In this document: piece by piece, positions 17,240-24,167 of the stretch | How the letters are laid out: the number at the start of each line of letters is the position of its first letter | How positions within the stretch are numbered: position 1 is the first letter of the stretch | Source of the DNA: Burkholderia sp. Ax-1719 | Lineage (GTDB): Bacteria > Pseudomonadota > Gammaproteobacteria > Burkholderiales > Burkholderiaceae | Length of the DNA stretch: 64,000 nt | NCBI RefSeq assembly: GCF_011753055.1 | Contig: NZ_VWWJ01000029.1 | Span: 24,612-88,611 of the forward strand | Reading direction: 5' to 3' | Translations under genes and position numbers: made by a program | The notes under the pieces: generated by a model | Told to the model about the DNA's origin: nothing | Databases searched by the model: none | What the model saw: the letters and a program-made list of their open reading frames with translations, nothing else

Positions 17240-17671
17240 ATGACCCGTCCCGCCGATTCCCTCATCATCTTCATCGCCCGACTTGCGCTCGCGATCCTGT
17301 TTCTCTGGGGCGGCGCGATGAAGCTACTGGGGTACGCGGGGTTCGTCGGCTATCTGCACGGGCATAACGTGCCCTACGCGCAGTTCACAGCGCCCGTTGC
17401 AGTCGCCATCGAACTGCTGGGCGGCCTTGCGATCGTATTTGGCGTACGCACGCGCTTCGTCGCTTTCGTGCTGGCCGTGTACGCTATCGTTACGGCCATA
17501 CTCGGGCACGATTTCTGGAATGTCACCCAGGCCGCGTTGCAGCAGGATGCCGTCGTGCACTTCTGGAAAAATGTGGCCATTGCCGGAGGTTTCCTGCTGT
17601 TGACGGTAACGGGCGCGGGACGTGCTTCCATAGATGGTCTGCGCGCGCCGCGCGGCGGATTTGGCGGCTGA
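17240..17671 (+). CDS. DoxX-family membrane protein
   Basis: A 143-residue inner-membrane protein with four hydrophobic segments. The DoxX pattern is clear: ARLALAILFLWGGAMKLLGY, the loop FVGYLHGHNVPYAQF, AIELLGGLAIVFGVRTRFVA, and GHDFWN before helix four. DoxX/DoxD-like proteins are linked to redox and oxidative-stress functions, but no specific role can be given here. ATG 17240 has a GGAG site eight bases upstream. A hypothetical gene follows 69 bases later on the same strand. Confidence 0.85.
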   Translation: MTRPADSLIIFIARLALAILFLWGGAMKLLGYAGFVGYLHGHNVPYAQFTAPVAVAIELLGGLAIVFGVRTRFVAFVLAVYAIVTAILGHDFWNVTQAALQQDAVVHFWKNVAIAGGFLLLTVTGAGRASIDGLRAPRGGFGG

Positions 17672-17740
17672 AACGCTGTGGCGTCGCGCAGGTCGATCAC
17701 GGACACGATCCATTAATCCACACGAAAAAGGGAGCCGGCT

Positions 17741-18010
17741 TTGATACAAAATTTCGACTTCAACGTGGGCGGCAAGACGGGGCAGTTCTGCGCGAGTCTC
17801 GCCGACGACGGCACGCGCCGCGTGCTGATCAGCACCGCCGATACGGCGACCACACTGGTGATCCTCGATGCCTCGGGCCTGCTCGGCGCGCTCAAGGCGG
17901 AGCTTGAGGAGCCGGCGCAACTGATCGCTCACGCGATCAAGAAGGCGCAGAACGACGGACTCATCGAACGAGCCCTGAGCACGGGCGCGATCCAGGAGAC
18001 GTCGCTTTAA
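17741..18010 (+). CDS. Conserved hypothetical protein, 89 residues
   Basis: Starts with TTG at 17741 behind GGGAG seven bases upstream and ends just before a strong terminator. It has a hydrophilic beta-rich N-terminal half (MIQNFDFNVGGKTGQFCASL, DDGTRRVLISTA) and an acidic amphipathic helix (LKAELEEPAQLIAHAIKKAQ). No signal peptide or membrane helix. I do not recognise the family. Confidence 0.65.
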   Translation: MIQNFDFNVGGKTGQFCASLADDGTRRVLISTADTATTLVILDASGLLGALKAELEEPAQLIAHAIKKAQNDGLIERALSTGAIQETSL

Positions 18011-18036
18011 ACGCGCGCTGCGTCGTGCGGCAGGTC

Positions 18037-18062
18037 AAAAAGGCTCCGCGAGGAGCCTTTTT
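18037..18062. terminator. Bidirectional rho-independent terminator
   Basis: AAAAAGGCTCC / GGAGCCTTTTT with a GCGA tetraloop, between the hypothetical gene (+) and the convergent MFS gene (-). Confidence 0.9.
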
Positions 18063-18065
18063 CGT

Positions 18066-19565
18066 TTAGCGCGACGTCTTCATGCGCGGTTCAGCCGTTG
18101 CGGCTGGGGCGCAATGAGGCGAATCGGCGCGCATCGTCCAGGCCAGGCATGCTGCGACCAACAACAGCGCGGCGGAAATGCCCGCGTCGGCATGCAGACC
18201 GCCCGTGATTTCGGCCGCCGCGCCGCCGCCCGTCAGGGCGCCGAACGCCGCCACGCCCACCGCGCCGCCCGCCTGGCGCGCCGTGTTCAACAACGCCGAT
18301 GCCGTACCGGCGCGCGCCGGCTCGACCGAACTCAGCACCGTCGTCGTCATGGCCGGGACGGCGAGCCCCATGCCGCTGGGGATCAGCAGGAAGGCGGCCA
18401 GCAAGGCGACAAGCGGCGTGCCCGCATCGACGGGAATCAGCAGCGCATAGCCGAGCCCCGCCACCAGCGCGCCGCCGATCATCGGCAAGCGCGTGCCAAA
18501 GCGCGACACGACATGCCCGCTGGCGATATTGGAAATCAGGAAGCCGCCCGTCAGTGGGATAAAGGTGAGCCCTGCCTGTAGCGGCGTCTGACCGCGTGCA
18601 TGCTGGAGAAACAGCGCCAGCACGAATACGGTGCCGTAGTAGGTGAGATTCACGCAGATGCCGAATAAGACGGCCGCGCTGAAGGTGCGATTGCGCAGCA
18701 TCGCCAGCGGCAGCATGGGGTCCGCCGTGCGCGCCTCCTGGGCGACGAAGGCCACGCCCGCCACCACGGCGAGCAGCAGGCCGCCCCAGATCGCCCAATG
18801 CGCGAAGCCGAGCGGACGCCACTCAATCACCGCGCCCGTGAAGGCCGTGAGCGCGACGACGGCGAGCAGTTGGCCGCGCACGTCCAGACTGCGTGGGCGT
18901 TGCGGGGCAGCGGCGGGTGTATCGGCGTCGGCATTGGCATTGGCATTGGCATTGCGGGGCTTCGCCGGAATCCAGGCGAGTGTGGCAGCCAGCCCCGCCG
19001 CGCACAGCGGCAGATTCACCAGGAAGATGCTGCGCCAGCCGAACGCCGCGATCAGGAGGCCGCCGGCAACCGGGCCGGCGGCGATCGAGATCGCGCCCGC
19101 CGCGGTCCAGAAGCCCACGGCGCGGGCGCGCAGCGAGCGCTCGTGGCGGCAGGCCTCGTTGAGCAGCGCGAGCGAATTCGGCAGCATGGCGGCGGCTCCC
19201 GCGCCTTGCAGCGCGCGGGCAGCGATCAGCAGGGCCGGATTGGGCGCGAGACCGCAGGCGAGCGAGGCCAGCGCGAACACCACGAGGCCGACCATGTACA
19301 TACGGCGCGCGCCATAGCGGTCGCCGAGCACGCCGCCCGAGAGCATCAGCACCGCGAAAGCGAGCGTATAGGCATCGACGATCCATTGGAGGCGCGCAAC
19401 GTTCGCGTGCAGATCGGCGGCGATGCGCGCGAGCGCGATATTGACGATGGTGACGTCGAGCTGGGTGACGACGAAGCCCACGCTGACCGTCCCCACGATG
19501 CGCAGGAGCGCAGGCGTGAAGCGGACATGAGGGGTGGCTGGCGGAGTGGCGTGTGTGGGTTTCAT
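18066..19565 (-). CDS. MFS drug exporter, DHA2 (EmrB/QacA) type
   Basis: A 499-residue proton-coupled exporter with about 14 membrane segments. Motif A reads GDRYGARRMYMVG after TM2; the first helix carries QLDVTIVNIALARIAADLHA, the DHA2 motif D1. The loop after TM6 contains an Asn-Ala/Asp-Ala dipeptide run encoded by a perfect 6-bp microsatellite (18930-18953). No adaptor (EmrA) gene is adjacent, so it probably acts alone at the inner membrane. Substrate unknown. Confidence 0.88.
   Translation of the reverse strand: MKPTHATPPATPHVRFTPALLRIVGTVSVGFVVTQLDVTIVNIALARIAADLHANVARLQWIVDAYTLAFAVLMLSGGVLGDRYGARRMYMVGLVVFALASLACGLAPNPALLIAARALQGAGAAAMLPNSLALLNEACRHERSLRARAVGFWTAAGAISIAAGPVAGGLLIAAFGWRSIFLVNLPLCAAGLAATLAWIPAKPRNANANANADADTPAAAPQRPRSLDVRGQLLAVVALTAFTGAVIEWRPLGFAHWAIWGGLLLAVVAGVAFVAQEARTADPMLPLAMLRNRTFSAAVLFGICVNLTYYGTVFVLALFLQHARGQTPLQAGLTFIPLTGGFLISNIASGHVVSRFGTRLPMIGGALVAGLGYALLIPVDAGTPLVALLAAFLLIPSGMGLAVPAMTTTVLSSVEPARAGTASALLNTARQAGGAVGVAAFGALTGGGAAAEITGGLHADAGISAALLLVAACLAWTMRADSPHCAPAATAEPRMKTSR
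18930..18953. repeat. GGCATT hexanucleotide microsatellite, four copies
   Basis: Four perfect GGCATT units inside the DHA2 exporter gene, preceded by a variant GGCGTC. Read on the minus strand they encode alternating Asn-Ala. Unit changes keep the frame and only alter the loop length. Confidence 0.9.
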
Positions 19566-19625
19566 GCGTCCAATGTTAGGACGCGGCCAGCGACGACGTT
19601 TCGGGCTGACGTGAAAGGTCGAAAT

Positions 19626-19662
19626 AAAAACGGCGCCGGATCATGATCGGGCGCCGTTTTTT
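19626..19662 (-). terminator. Rho-independent terminator of the MHS-type MFS gene
   Basis: Stem AAAAACGGCGCC / GGCGCCGTTTTTT around GGATCATGATCG, downstream of the minus-strand MFS gene ending at 19696; in that direction the stem is followed by TTTTTATTT. Confidence 0.85.
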
Positions 19663-19695
19663 GACCGCTTCAAATGCTTGCGACGAGGGATGGGC

Positions 19696-20997
19696 TCAAT
19701 CGCCTCGCACCGGGTCCTTGAAGAACAGTGTGGTCAGCGCGCCCAGCACGCAGATTGCGGCGACGTAGTACGTGGGCGCAAGCGGCTGCGACTTCATCAG
19801 CAAGGCCACGACGATGGGCGTGAGACCGCCGAACACCGCATACGCGACGTTGTACGAGAACGAGATGCCCGAGAAGCGCACCACCGGCGGGAACGCATTG
19901 ACCAGCACGAAGGGCACCGCGCCAATCGTGCCCACCAGCAGACCGGCCACCGCATAGAGCGGCATCAGCATGGAACTATCGACGGACATCTGACGGAAAA
20001 GCGTGTAGTACGAGAGCGCCAGCGCGATGCCGCCAATCGACAGCACGCGGCGCGCGCCGAAGCGGTCGGCGAGCGCGCCCGCGCTGATACAGCCGATGGT
20101 CAGGAACACCGTGGCGACGCAGTTGGCGAGCAGTGACGTGGTGGCGTCCAGATGGAACTGCTTTTGCAGCAGCGGCGGCGTCATCAGGATCACGACCACG
20201 ATGGCGGCCGAGAGCATCCACGTCAGCAGCATCGAGACGATCACGGCGCGGCCGTGGTCGCGCAGCACGGCCTTGAGCGGGATTTCGTCGGCGAGCGACT
20301 TGCGCGCCTGCATTTCCGCGAATACCGGCGTTTCGTGCAACCAGCGGCGCAAATACACCGAAAACAGGCCAAAAACGCCGCCAATCAGGAAAGGTATGCG
20401 CCAAGCATAGGAGGCGATTTCCGTGGGCGCGAAGCGATGATTGACCGCCGCCGCGATCAGCGAACCCAGCAGGATGCCGAAGGTGAGACCCGCTGTCAGC
20501 GTGCCGCAGGCGTAGCCGGTATGACGGCGCGGCACGTGCTCGGAGACGAACACCCATGCGCCCGGCACCTCGCCGCCCACGGCCGCGCCTTGCAGCACGC
20601 GCAGGGCGAGCAGCAGCACGGGCGCGAGCGCGCCGATCGTCGCATAGGTGGGCAGGCAGCCCATCGCGAGCGTGGGCAGCGCCATCAGCAGCACCGAGAG
20701 CGTGAACATGCGCTTGCGGCCGAGCAGGTCGCCGAAGTGCGCCATGACGATGCCGCCGAGCGGACGCGCCAGATAGCCCGCCGCGAAGATGCCGAAGGTC
20801 TGCAACTGGCGCAGCCAGTCGGGAATCGCCGCCGGAAAGAACAACTGGCCAATCGCCGGGGCGAAAAACACGAAGATGATGAAGTCGTAGAACTCAAGCG
20901 CACCGCCGAGAGCGGCGAGGCCGAGCGTCTTGTAGTCGCTGCGCGTGAGCGCGCGCGCCGGGACGCTTGCGCGAGCGTCCAGATCCGTTGCCTGCAT
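19696..20997 (-). CDS. MFS metabolite:H+ symporter (MHS family, ProP/ShiA-like)
   Basis: A 433-residue, 12-helix secondary transporter. The N-terminal signature ALGGALEFYDFIIFVFFAP and the loop GYLARPLGGIVMAHFGDLLG then RKR are typical of the MHS (metabolite:H+ symporter) group, whose members take up organic acids, shikimate, citrate or betaine. LRVLQGAAVGGEVPGAWVFV marks TM5. The substrate cannot be assigned. It is divergent from the response regulator gene across 406 bases. Confidence 0.88.
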   Translation of the reverse strand: MQATDLDARASVPARALTRSDYKTLGLAALGGALEFYDFIIFVFFAPAIGQLFFPAAIPDWLRQLQTFGIFAAGYLARPLGGIVMAHFGDLLGRKRMFTLSVLLMALPTLAMGCLPTYATIGALAPVLLLALRVLQGAAVGGEVPGAWVFVSEHVPRRHTGYACGTLTAGLTFGILLGSLIAAAVNHRFAPTEIASYAWRIPFLIGGVFGLFSVYLRRWLHETPVFAEMQARKSLADEIPLKAVLRDHGRAVIVSMLLTWMLSAAIVVVILMTPPLLQKQFHLDATTSLLANCVATVFLTIGCISAGALADRFGARRVLSIGGIALALSYYTLFRQMSVDSSMLMPLYAVAGLLVGTIGAVPFVLVNAFPPVVRFSGISFSYNVAYAVFGGLTPIVVALLMKSQPLAPTYYVAAICVLGALTTLFFKDPVRGD

Positions 20998-21403
20998 TTC
21001 CGAAATGTCCAGATACCGTGAAATTGTTATCGATGTCGACGGGAGGTCGATTTGTAGCCGGTTTTGAGCCGATTTGAAGCCGATTTGGCGTCACGCCGGC
21101 GTACGCGCGGATGGCGCGTCGGGCGGCGGCGGTCGGAAGGCGGGCGCGGGTGGGCACGGGGAACGGCGCGCGCGGGGCCGGGTAGGCCAGGGTAGGGGGC
21201 GCGCGTCGACGACTTCTAGCCAGCCGGCGATTTTACAGGAAGCCGACGATGCGCCTGGCATGGCAGGCGTGAGCACGGTGAATGACGGCGCGTTGATGCA
21301 CATGCGCAAACCTGACGCGCCGCGCCGCAATTCAGACTCCTCTTATGGGCGGCCTGTGCACTTCTCCACAGAATTGCACTCTCCGAATTTGAGAGGTTTC
21401 CTT
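20998..21403. promoter_or_regulatory. Divergent intergenic region with three 11-bp iterons
   Basis: A 406-base region between the MHS transporter (-) and the response regulator (+). In-frame extensions upstream of 21404 look non-coding. At 21056-21088 the units AGCCGGTTTTG, AGCCGATTTGA and AGCCGATTTGG follow one another with exact 11-base spacing, about 60 bases before the transporter start. The rest is GC-rich without recognisable structure. Confidence 0.55.
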
Positions 21404-22120
21404 ATGCGTATCGCGATTCTTCAACGCGACGCCACCCAGCGCGGCCAGATCGAGCGCGCGCTCACGCAGAGCGGACACGCCTGCCTGCCGTTCAGCGACG
21501 GCATCATGCTGGCCAGGGCGCTGGCTGCATCCACCGTCGACATGCTGGTGCTCGACTGGCAGGGCACGCGGTTTTCGGGCACGGATCTCTTGAAGACGGT
21601 GCGCGCGGTGAACGGCAACCAGATCCCGGTGCTGTTCGCCTCCGAAGACGCTTCGGACGACAGCGTGGTGCGCGCGTTTGCCGTGGGTGCCGACGACTAC
21701 GTGAGCCTGCCTGTGTGCGCATCGGTGTTGCGCGCGCGCGTGAATGCGCTGCTGCGGCGCGCTTTCCCCGAGCGTTACGAAATGCCGATGCTCGACGCCG
21801 GGCCTTATCACTTCGACATGCGCCGTCAGCTCGTCACGGTGCATGGCAATGCCGTCGAGCTGTCGACCACGCAGTATCGGCTGGCTTCGCTGTTCTTTGC
21901 CAACGTCGGCCGGGTGCTGTCGCGCGACCACATCTACGCGATGGTCTGGGGGCGCGAGTTGCACACGCTCACGCGCACGATCGACAGCCATGTTTCACGC
22001 CTGCGCGTGCTGCTCGACATCGAGGAACACAACGGCTTTCGGTTGCAGCCGGTCTATAAGAGCGGCTACCGGTTGCTGCGATTGCAGGATGAAGCGCCGT
22101 TCGAGCGTGCTGCGGCTTGA
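21404..22120 (+). CDS. Atypical OmpR/PhoB-family response regulator (orphan)
   Basis: A 238-residue regulator: receiver domain (about 1-120) plus winged-helix DNA-binding domain (about 135-230; TIDSHVSRLRVLLDIEEHNG, LQPVYKSGYRLL). The phospho-acceptor Asp51 is present (VDMLVLDWQG). The acidic pocket is reduced to one Asp near residue 9 (ILQRDATQ). The invariant receiver Lys is replaced: ADDYVSLPVCAS has Leu102 where KP is normal. No histidine kinase gene is adjacent. ATG 21404 follows a GAGAGG site. Such receivers often act without phosphorylation. Iterons with 11-bp spacing upstream fit the DNA-binding mode of this family. Confidence 0.87.
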   Translation: MRIAILQRDATQRGQIERALTQSGHACLPFSDGIMLARALAASTVDMLVLDWQGTRFSGTDLLKTVRAVNGNQIPVLFASEDASDDSVVRAFAVGADDYVSLPVCASVLRARVNALLRRAFPERYEMPMLDAGPYHFDMRRQLVTVHGNAVELSTTQYRLASLFFANVGRVLSRDHIYAMVWGRELHTLTRTIDSHVSRLRVLLDIEEHNGFRLQPVYKSGYRLLRLQDEAPFERAAA

Positions 22121-22170
22121 GGGTGGCGTGAGAGCGGCGGACGCTCGACCACACTCACAACCACTTTCTC

Positions 22171-22211
22171 TTGGGTTCATGTTGCAGCGTGTGTAGAATT
22201 ACACACGCTGC
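22171..22211 (+). promoter_or_regulatory. hicAB promoter and overlapping operator
   Basis: TTGGGT (22171-22176), 17-base spacer, TAGAAT (22194-22199): a good sigma70 promoter. A perfect inverted repeat GCAGCGTGTGT / ACACACGCTGC (22184-22194 and 22201-22211) spans the -10 box. Binding there would block the promoter, as expected for HicB autorepression. The hicA ATG is at 22225. Confidence 0.75.
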
Positions 22212-22224
22212 AGACGGAGGCGCG

Positions 22225-22410
22225 ATGAACTCATCAAAGCTTATCCGGATGCTGGAAGAGGATGGCTGGTACCTCGTACGCGTTACGGGCAGCCATCATC
22301 ACTTTAAACACGCCCGGAAGCCGGGTCTTGTGACGGTGCCTCACCCGAAAAAAGACCTGCCGACTGGAACAACGTCGAGCATCCTGAAAGCCGCTGGCCT
22401 CAAGCAGTAA
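22225..22410 (+). CDS. hicA: HicA mRNA-interferase toxin
   Basis: A 61-residue HicA/YcfA-like toxin that cleaves mRNA. It has the double-stranded-RNA-binding-like fold with the catalytic His in GSHHHFKHARKPGLVTVPHP and the C-terminal SSILKAAGL helix. GGAGG lies seven bases before the ATG. The upstream in-frame extension to 22171 would run through the promoter and is rejected. Paired with hicB 68 bases downstream in toxin-first order. Confidence 0.92.
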   Translation: MNSSKLIRMLEEDGWYLVRVTGSHHHFKHARKPGLVTVPHPKKDLPTGTTSSILKAAGLKQ

Positions 22411-22478
22411 GTAGTCGTTTGCATCTGCACGAGGCGTACTCCGGCAATCGGTAGCAAGAGACGAAGACGAGGTCAGAA

Positions 22479-22880
22479 ATGGAGTTTCCCATCGCGATCC
22501 ATAAGGACGATGGGAGCGTCTATGGAGTTACGGTTCCGGATATTCCGGGCGTGCACTCCTGGGGCGACACCATCGACGAGGCGTTAAAGAACGCCAAAGA
22601 AGCGATCACCGGTCACGTCGTGACATTGATCGAACTCGGCGAAGAGATGAGTTTCACGAGTTCCGCGATAGAGCACCTGGCGGCGAAGCCTGAGTACGCC
22701 GGAGCGATCTGGGCGCTGGTAGACATCGACTTGACGAAGTTGGACAGCAAGCCTGAGAGAATCAACATCAGCCTTCCTCGCTTTGTCTTGCATAAGATCG
22801 ATGCCTATGTGGCGCAACGCCATGAAACGCGAAGCGGGTTTCTTGCGCGGGCTGCCCTGGAAGCGCTTGCACACGATTGA
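22479..22880 (+). CDS. hicB: HicB antitoxin
   Basis: A 133-residue antitoxin. N-terminal HicB fold that masks HicA (MEFPIAIHKDDGSVYGVTVP, DIPGVHSWGDTIDEALKNAK) and a C-terminal ribbon-helix-helix-like DNA-binding part (INISLPRFVLHKIDAYVAQR, SGFLARAALEALAHD). It should bind the palindrome over the hicA promoter and repress its own operon. Confidence 0.92.
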   Translation: MEFPIAIHKDDGSVYGVTVPDIPGVHSWGDTIDEALKNAKEAITGHVVTLIELGEEMSFTSSAIEHLAAKPEYAGAIWALVDIDLTKLDSKPERINISLPRFVLHKIDAYVAQRHETRSGFLARAALEALAHD

Positions 22881-22913
22881 TCCGTTGTAGCCACAAAGAA
22901 GTTGCAGGATAAA

Positions 22914-22947
22914 AAAACGGCGGCACGCTTATGCGTGCCGCCGTTTT
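22914..22947 (+). terminator. Rho-independent terminator of hicAB
   Basis: AAAACGGCGGCACGC / GCGTGCCGCCGTTTT with a TTAT loop, 34 bases after the hicB stop. Confidence 0.9.
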
Positions 22948-23005
22948 GCTATTCATCGTGACTGAGCGCGCCGACCGTGGATCATCCACTCGTCGCGATG
23001 CCTCA

Positions 23006-23305
23006 TCAACGTGCGAGGCCGAGTCCCTGCAGGACCGCATTGCCTTCGGGCGTCAGCCGGATCTGCGTGGCGCCTGCGGCGACATCGCCGGGCACCTGTT
23101 CGACCAGACCCGCTTCCTGGAGCGACGAGATCTCGGGCTTCGCGTGCGCGTCGATGGGCGCATGCAGCAGCACCAGCAACGTGGCCAGTTCGTGATGGCT
23201 CAGGAGGCGGCGCAGGATCGTGCGCTTGCCAGCCTTGGTCGGCTTGGCGTCCTGCTCGCTGCTTGCTGTCTTTGTTGCCGTTTGCTTCGAACCTGTCCAG
23301 TACAC
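23006..23305 (-). CDS. Conserved hypothetical protein, 99 residues
   Basis: Starts with GTG at 23305: AGGAGG occupies 23311-23316, five bases upstream. The alternative GTG at 23311 would overlap the ribosome site. A Lys/Thr-rich N-terminal stretch (about 1-28) precedes a helical domain (RTILRRLLSHHELATLLVLL, PEISSLQEAGLVEQV) ending in RLTPEGNAVLQGLGLAR. The LTPEG block with the preceding helices resembles the end of winged-helix MarR-like domains, so it may bind DNA or a partner. No named family recognised. Confidence 0.65.
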   Translation of the reverse strand: MYWTGSKQTATKTASSEQDAKPTKAGKRTILRRLLSHHELATLLVLLHAPIDAHAKPEISSLQEAGLVEQVPGDVAAGATQIRLTPEGNAVLQGLGLAR

Positions 23306-23523
23306 GGGCACCTCCTGCTGCGTTTCTTATGGGTGACGCGATGATGCGGACGAAGTCTTAAACGATTCTTAAAACCCGCCCGCGAAAATGTGTCGCCATA
23401 CTACATGCCGTTACGGCGCGTAAGCCGATGTCACAGGGCTTGCGCCGCGTGTCTTTCACGTGACGCAAATCCCTGTTTACAGAAGACAAACGCGACAAGC
23501 GGCTGGGTGAGGGAGGCGCGCGA

Positions 23524-23856
23524 TCAAGGCGCGCAAGTCTTGCTCGCGCCCTCGATCCAGAGGTTCGATGCGTGGCGCTTGCCGGCGTAGAAGCGATAGG
23601 TCGTGGTGCCGTTGTCGGCGCGCACCTTGATGACGTTCGAGTCGCCGAAGTCGAGCATTTCGCCCTGGGGCAACGAAGTCGTGCTGAAGCTGGAGTTATG
23701 CCGGGTGGCTTCCACCGTCAGACACGAAATCACATCGCGAACCGAACGGTTGGTCGTCGAATCGATCACGGGCTGGCCGGAATCCGGATTGCTTTGAAAC
23801 CAGGCGCAAGCGCCGAGCGTGAGCGAAAAGGCAAGGGGCACGACTAGCTTCTTCAT
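23524..23856 (-). CDS. Small lipoprotein, 110 residues
   Basis: Signal peptide MKKLVVPLAFSLTLGAC with lipobox LGAC, so lipid attachment at Cys17 is predicted. The mature part includes SGQPVIDSTTNRSVRDVISC, MLDFGDSNVIKVRADNGTTT and a C-terminal Cys; two mature cysteines (one in VISCLTVE, one near the end) may form a disulfide. ATG 23856 has an AGGAG site. Function unknown. The ORF extension to 24093 is not supported. Confidence 0.8.
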   Translation of the reverse strand: MKKLVVPLAFSLTLGACAWFQSNPDSGQPVIDSTTNRSVRDVISCLTVEATRHNSSFSTTSLPQGEMLDFGDSNVIKVRADNGTTTYRFYAGKRHASNLWIEGASKTCAP

Positions 23857-24167
23857 ATTGCTCCTGATGCATGGGCCGCAGGCGGCCGGGGGACCGAAGA
23901 TTATATCGGCAGCACGTCGCATGCCGGCGTGGGCTCGCGCACATTGATGGGGCGGTGAAAACACTGATGTGGCGGCCAAAGGCGTGGAGATGGCGTGCAG
24001 ATGGCGGATTGCGGTGCGAGCCTCGGGAATCGCGCGGGCACGCCTGTTGCGGGCATGCGACTCTTGTATTCGACACGCGTTACGAGCGCACACGAACGCA
24101 CCGGGCGAGATAGACTATCTTCCAGAGGTGTACTCCGCGATCTGACGCGACGTCAGGGAGAATAACC
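23857..24167. other. 311-bp region without a gene between divergent genes
   Basis: It separates the lipoprotein gene (-) from the PBP-like gene (+). Short imperfect repeats of the type GATGGGGCGG / GATGTGGCGG / GATGGCG occur at 23944-24008. No clear promoter, RNA or further gene can be supported. Confidence 0.4.

Noticed and set aside
21074..21403. N-terminal extension of the response regulator frame
   Set aside because: Gly/Arg-rich, not conserved-looking, and placed before a good ribosome site at ATG 21404.
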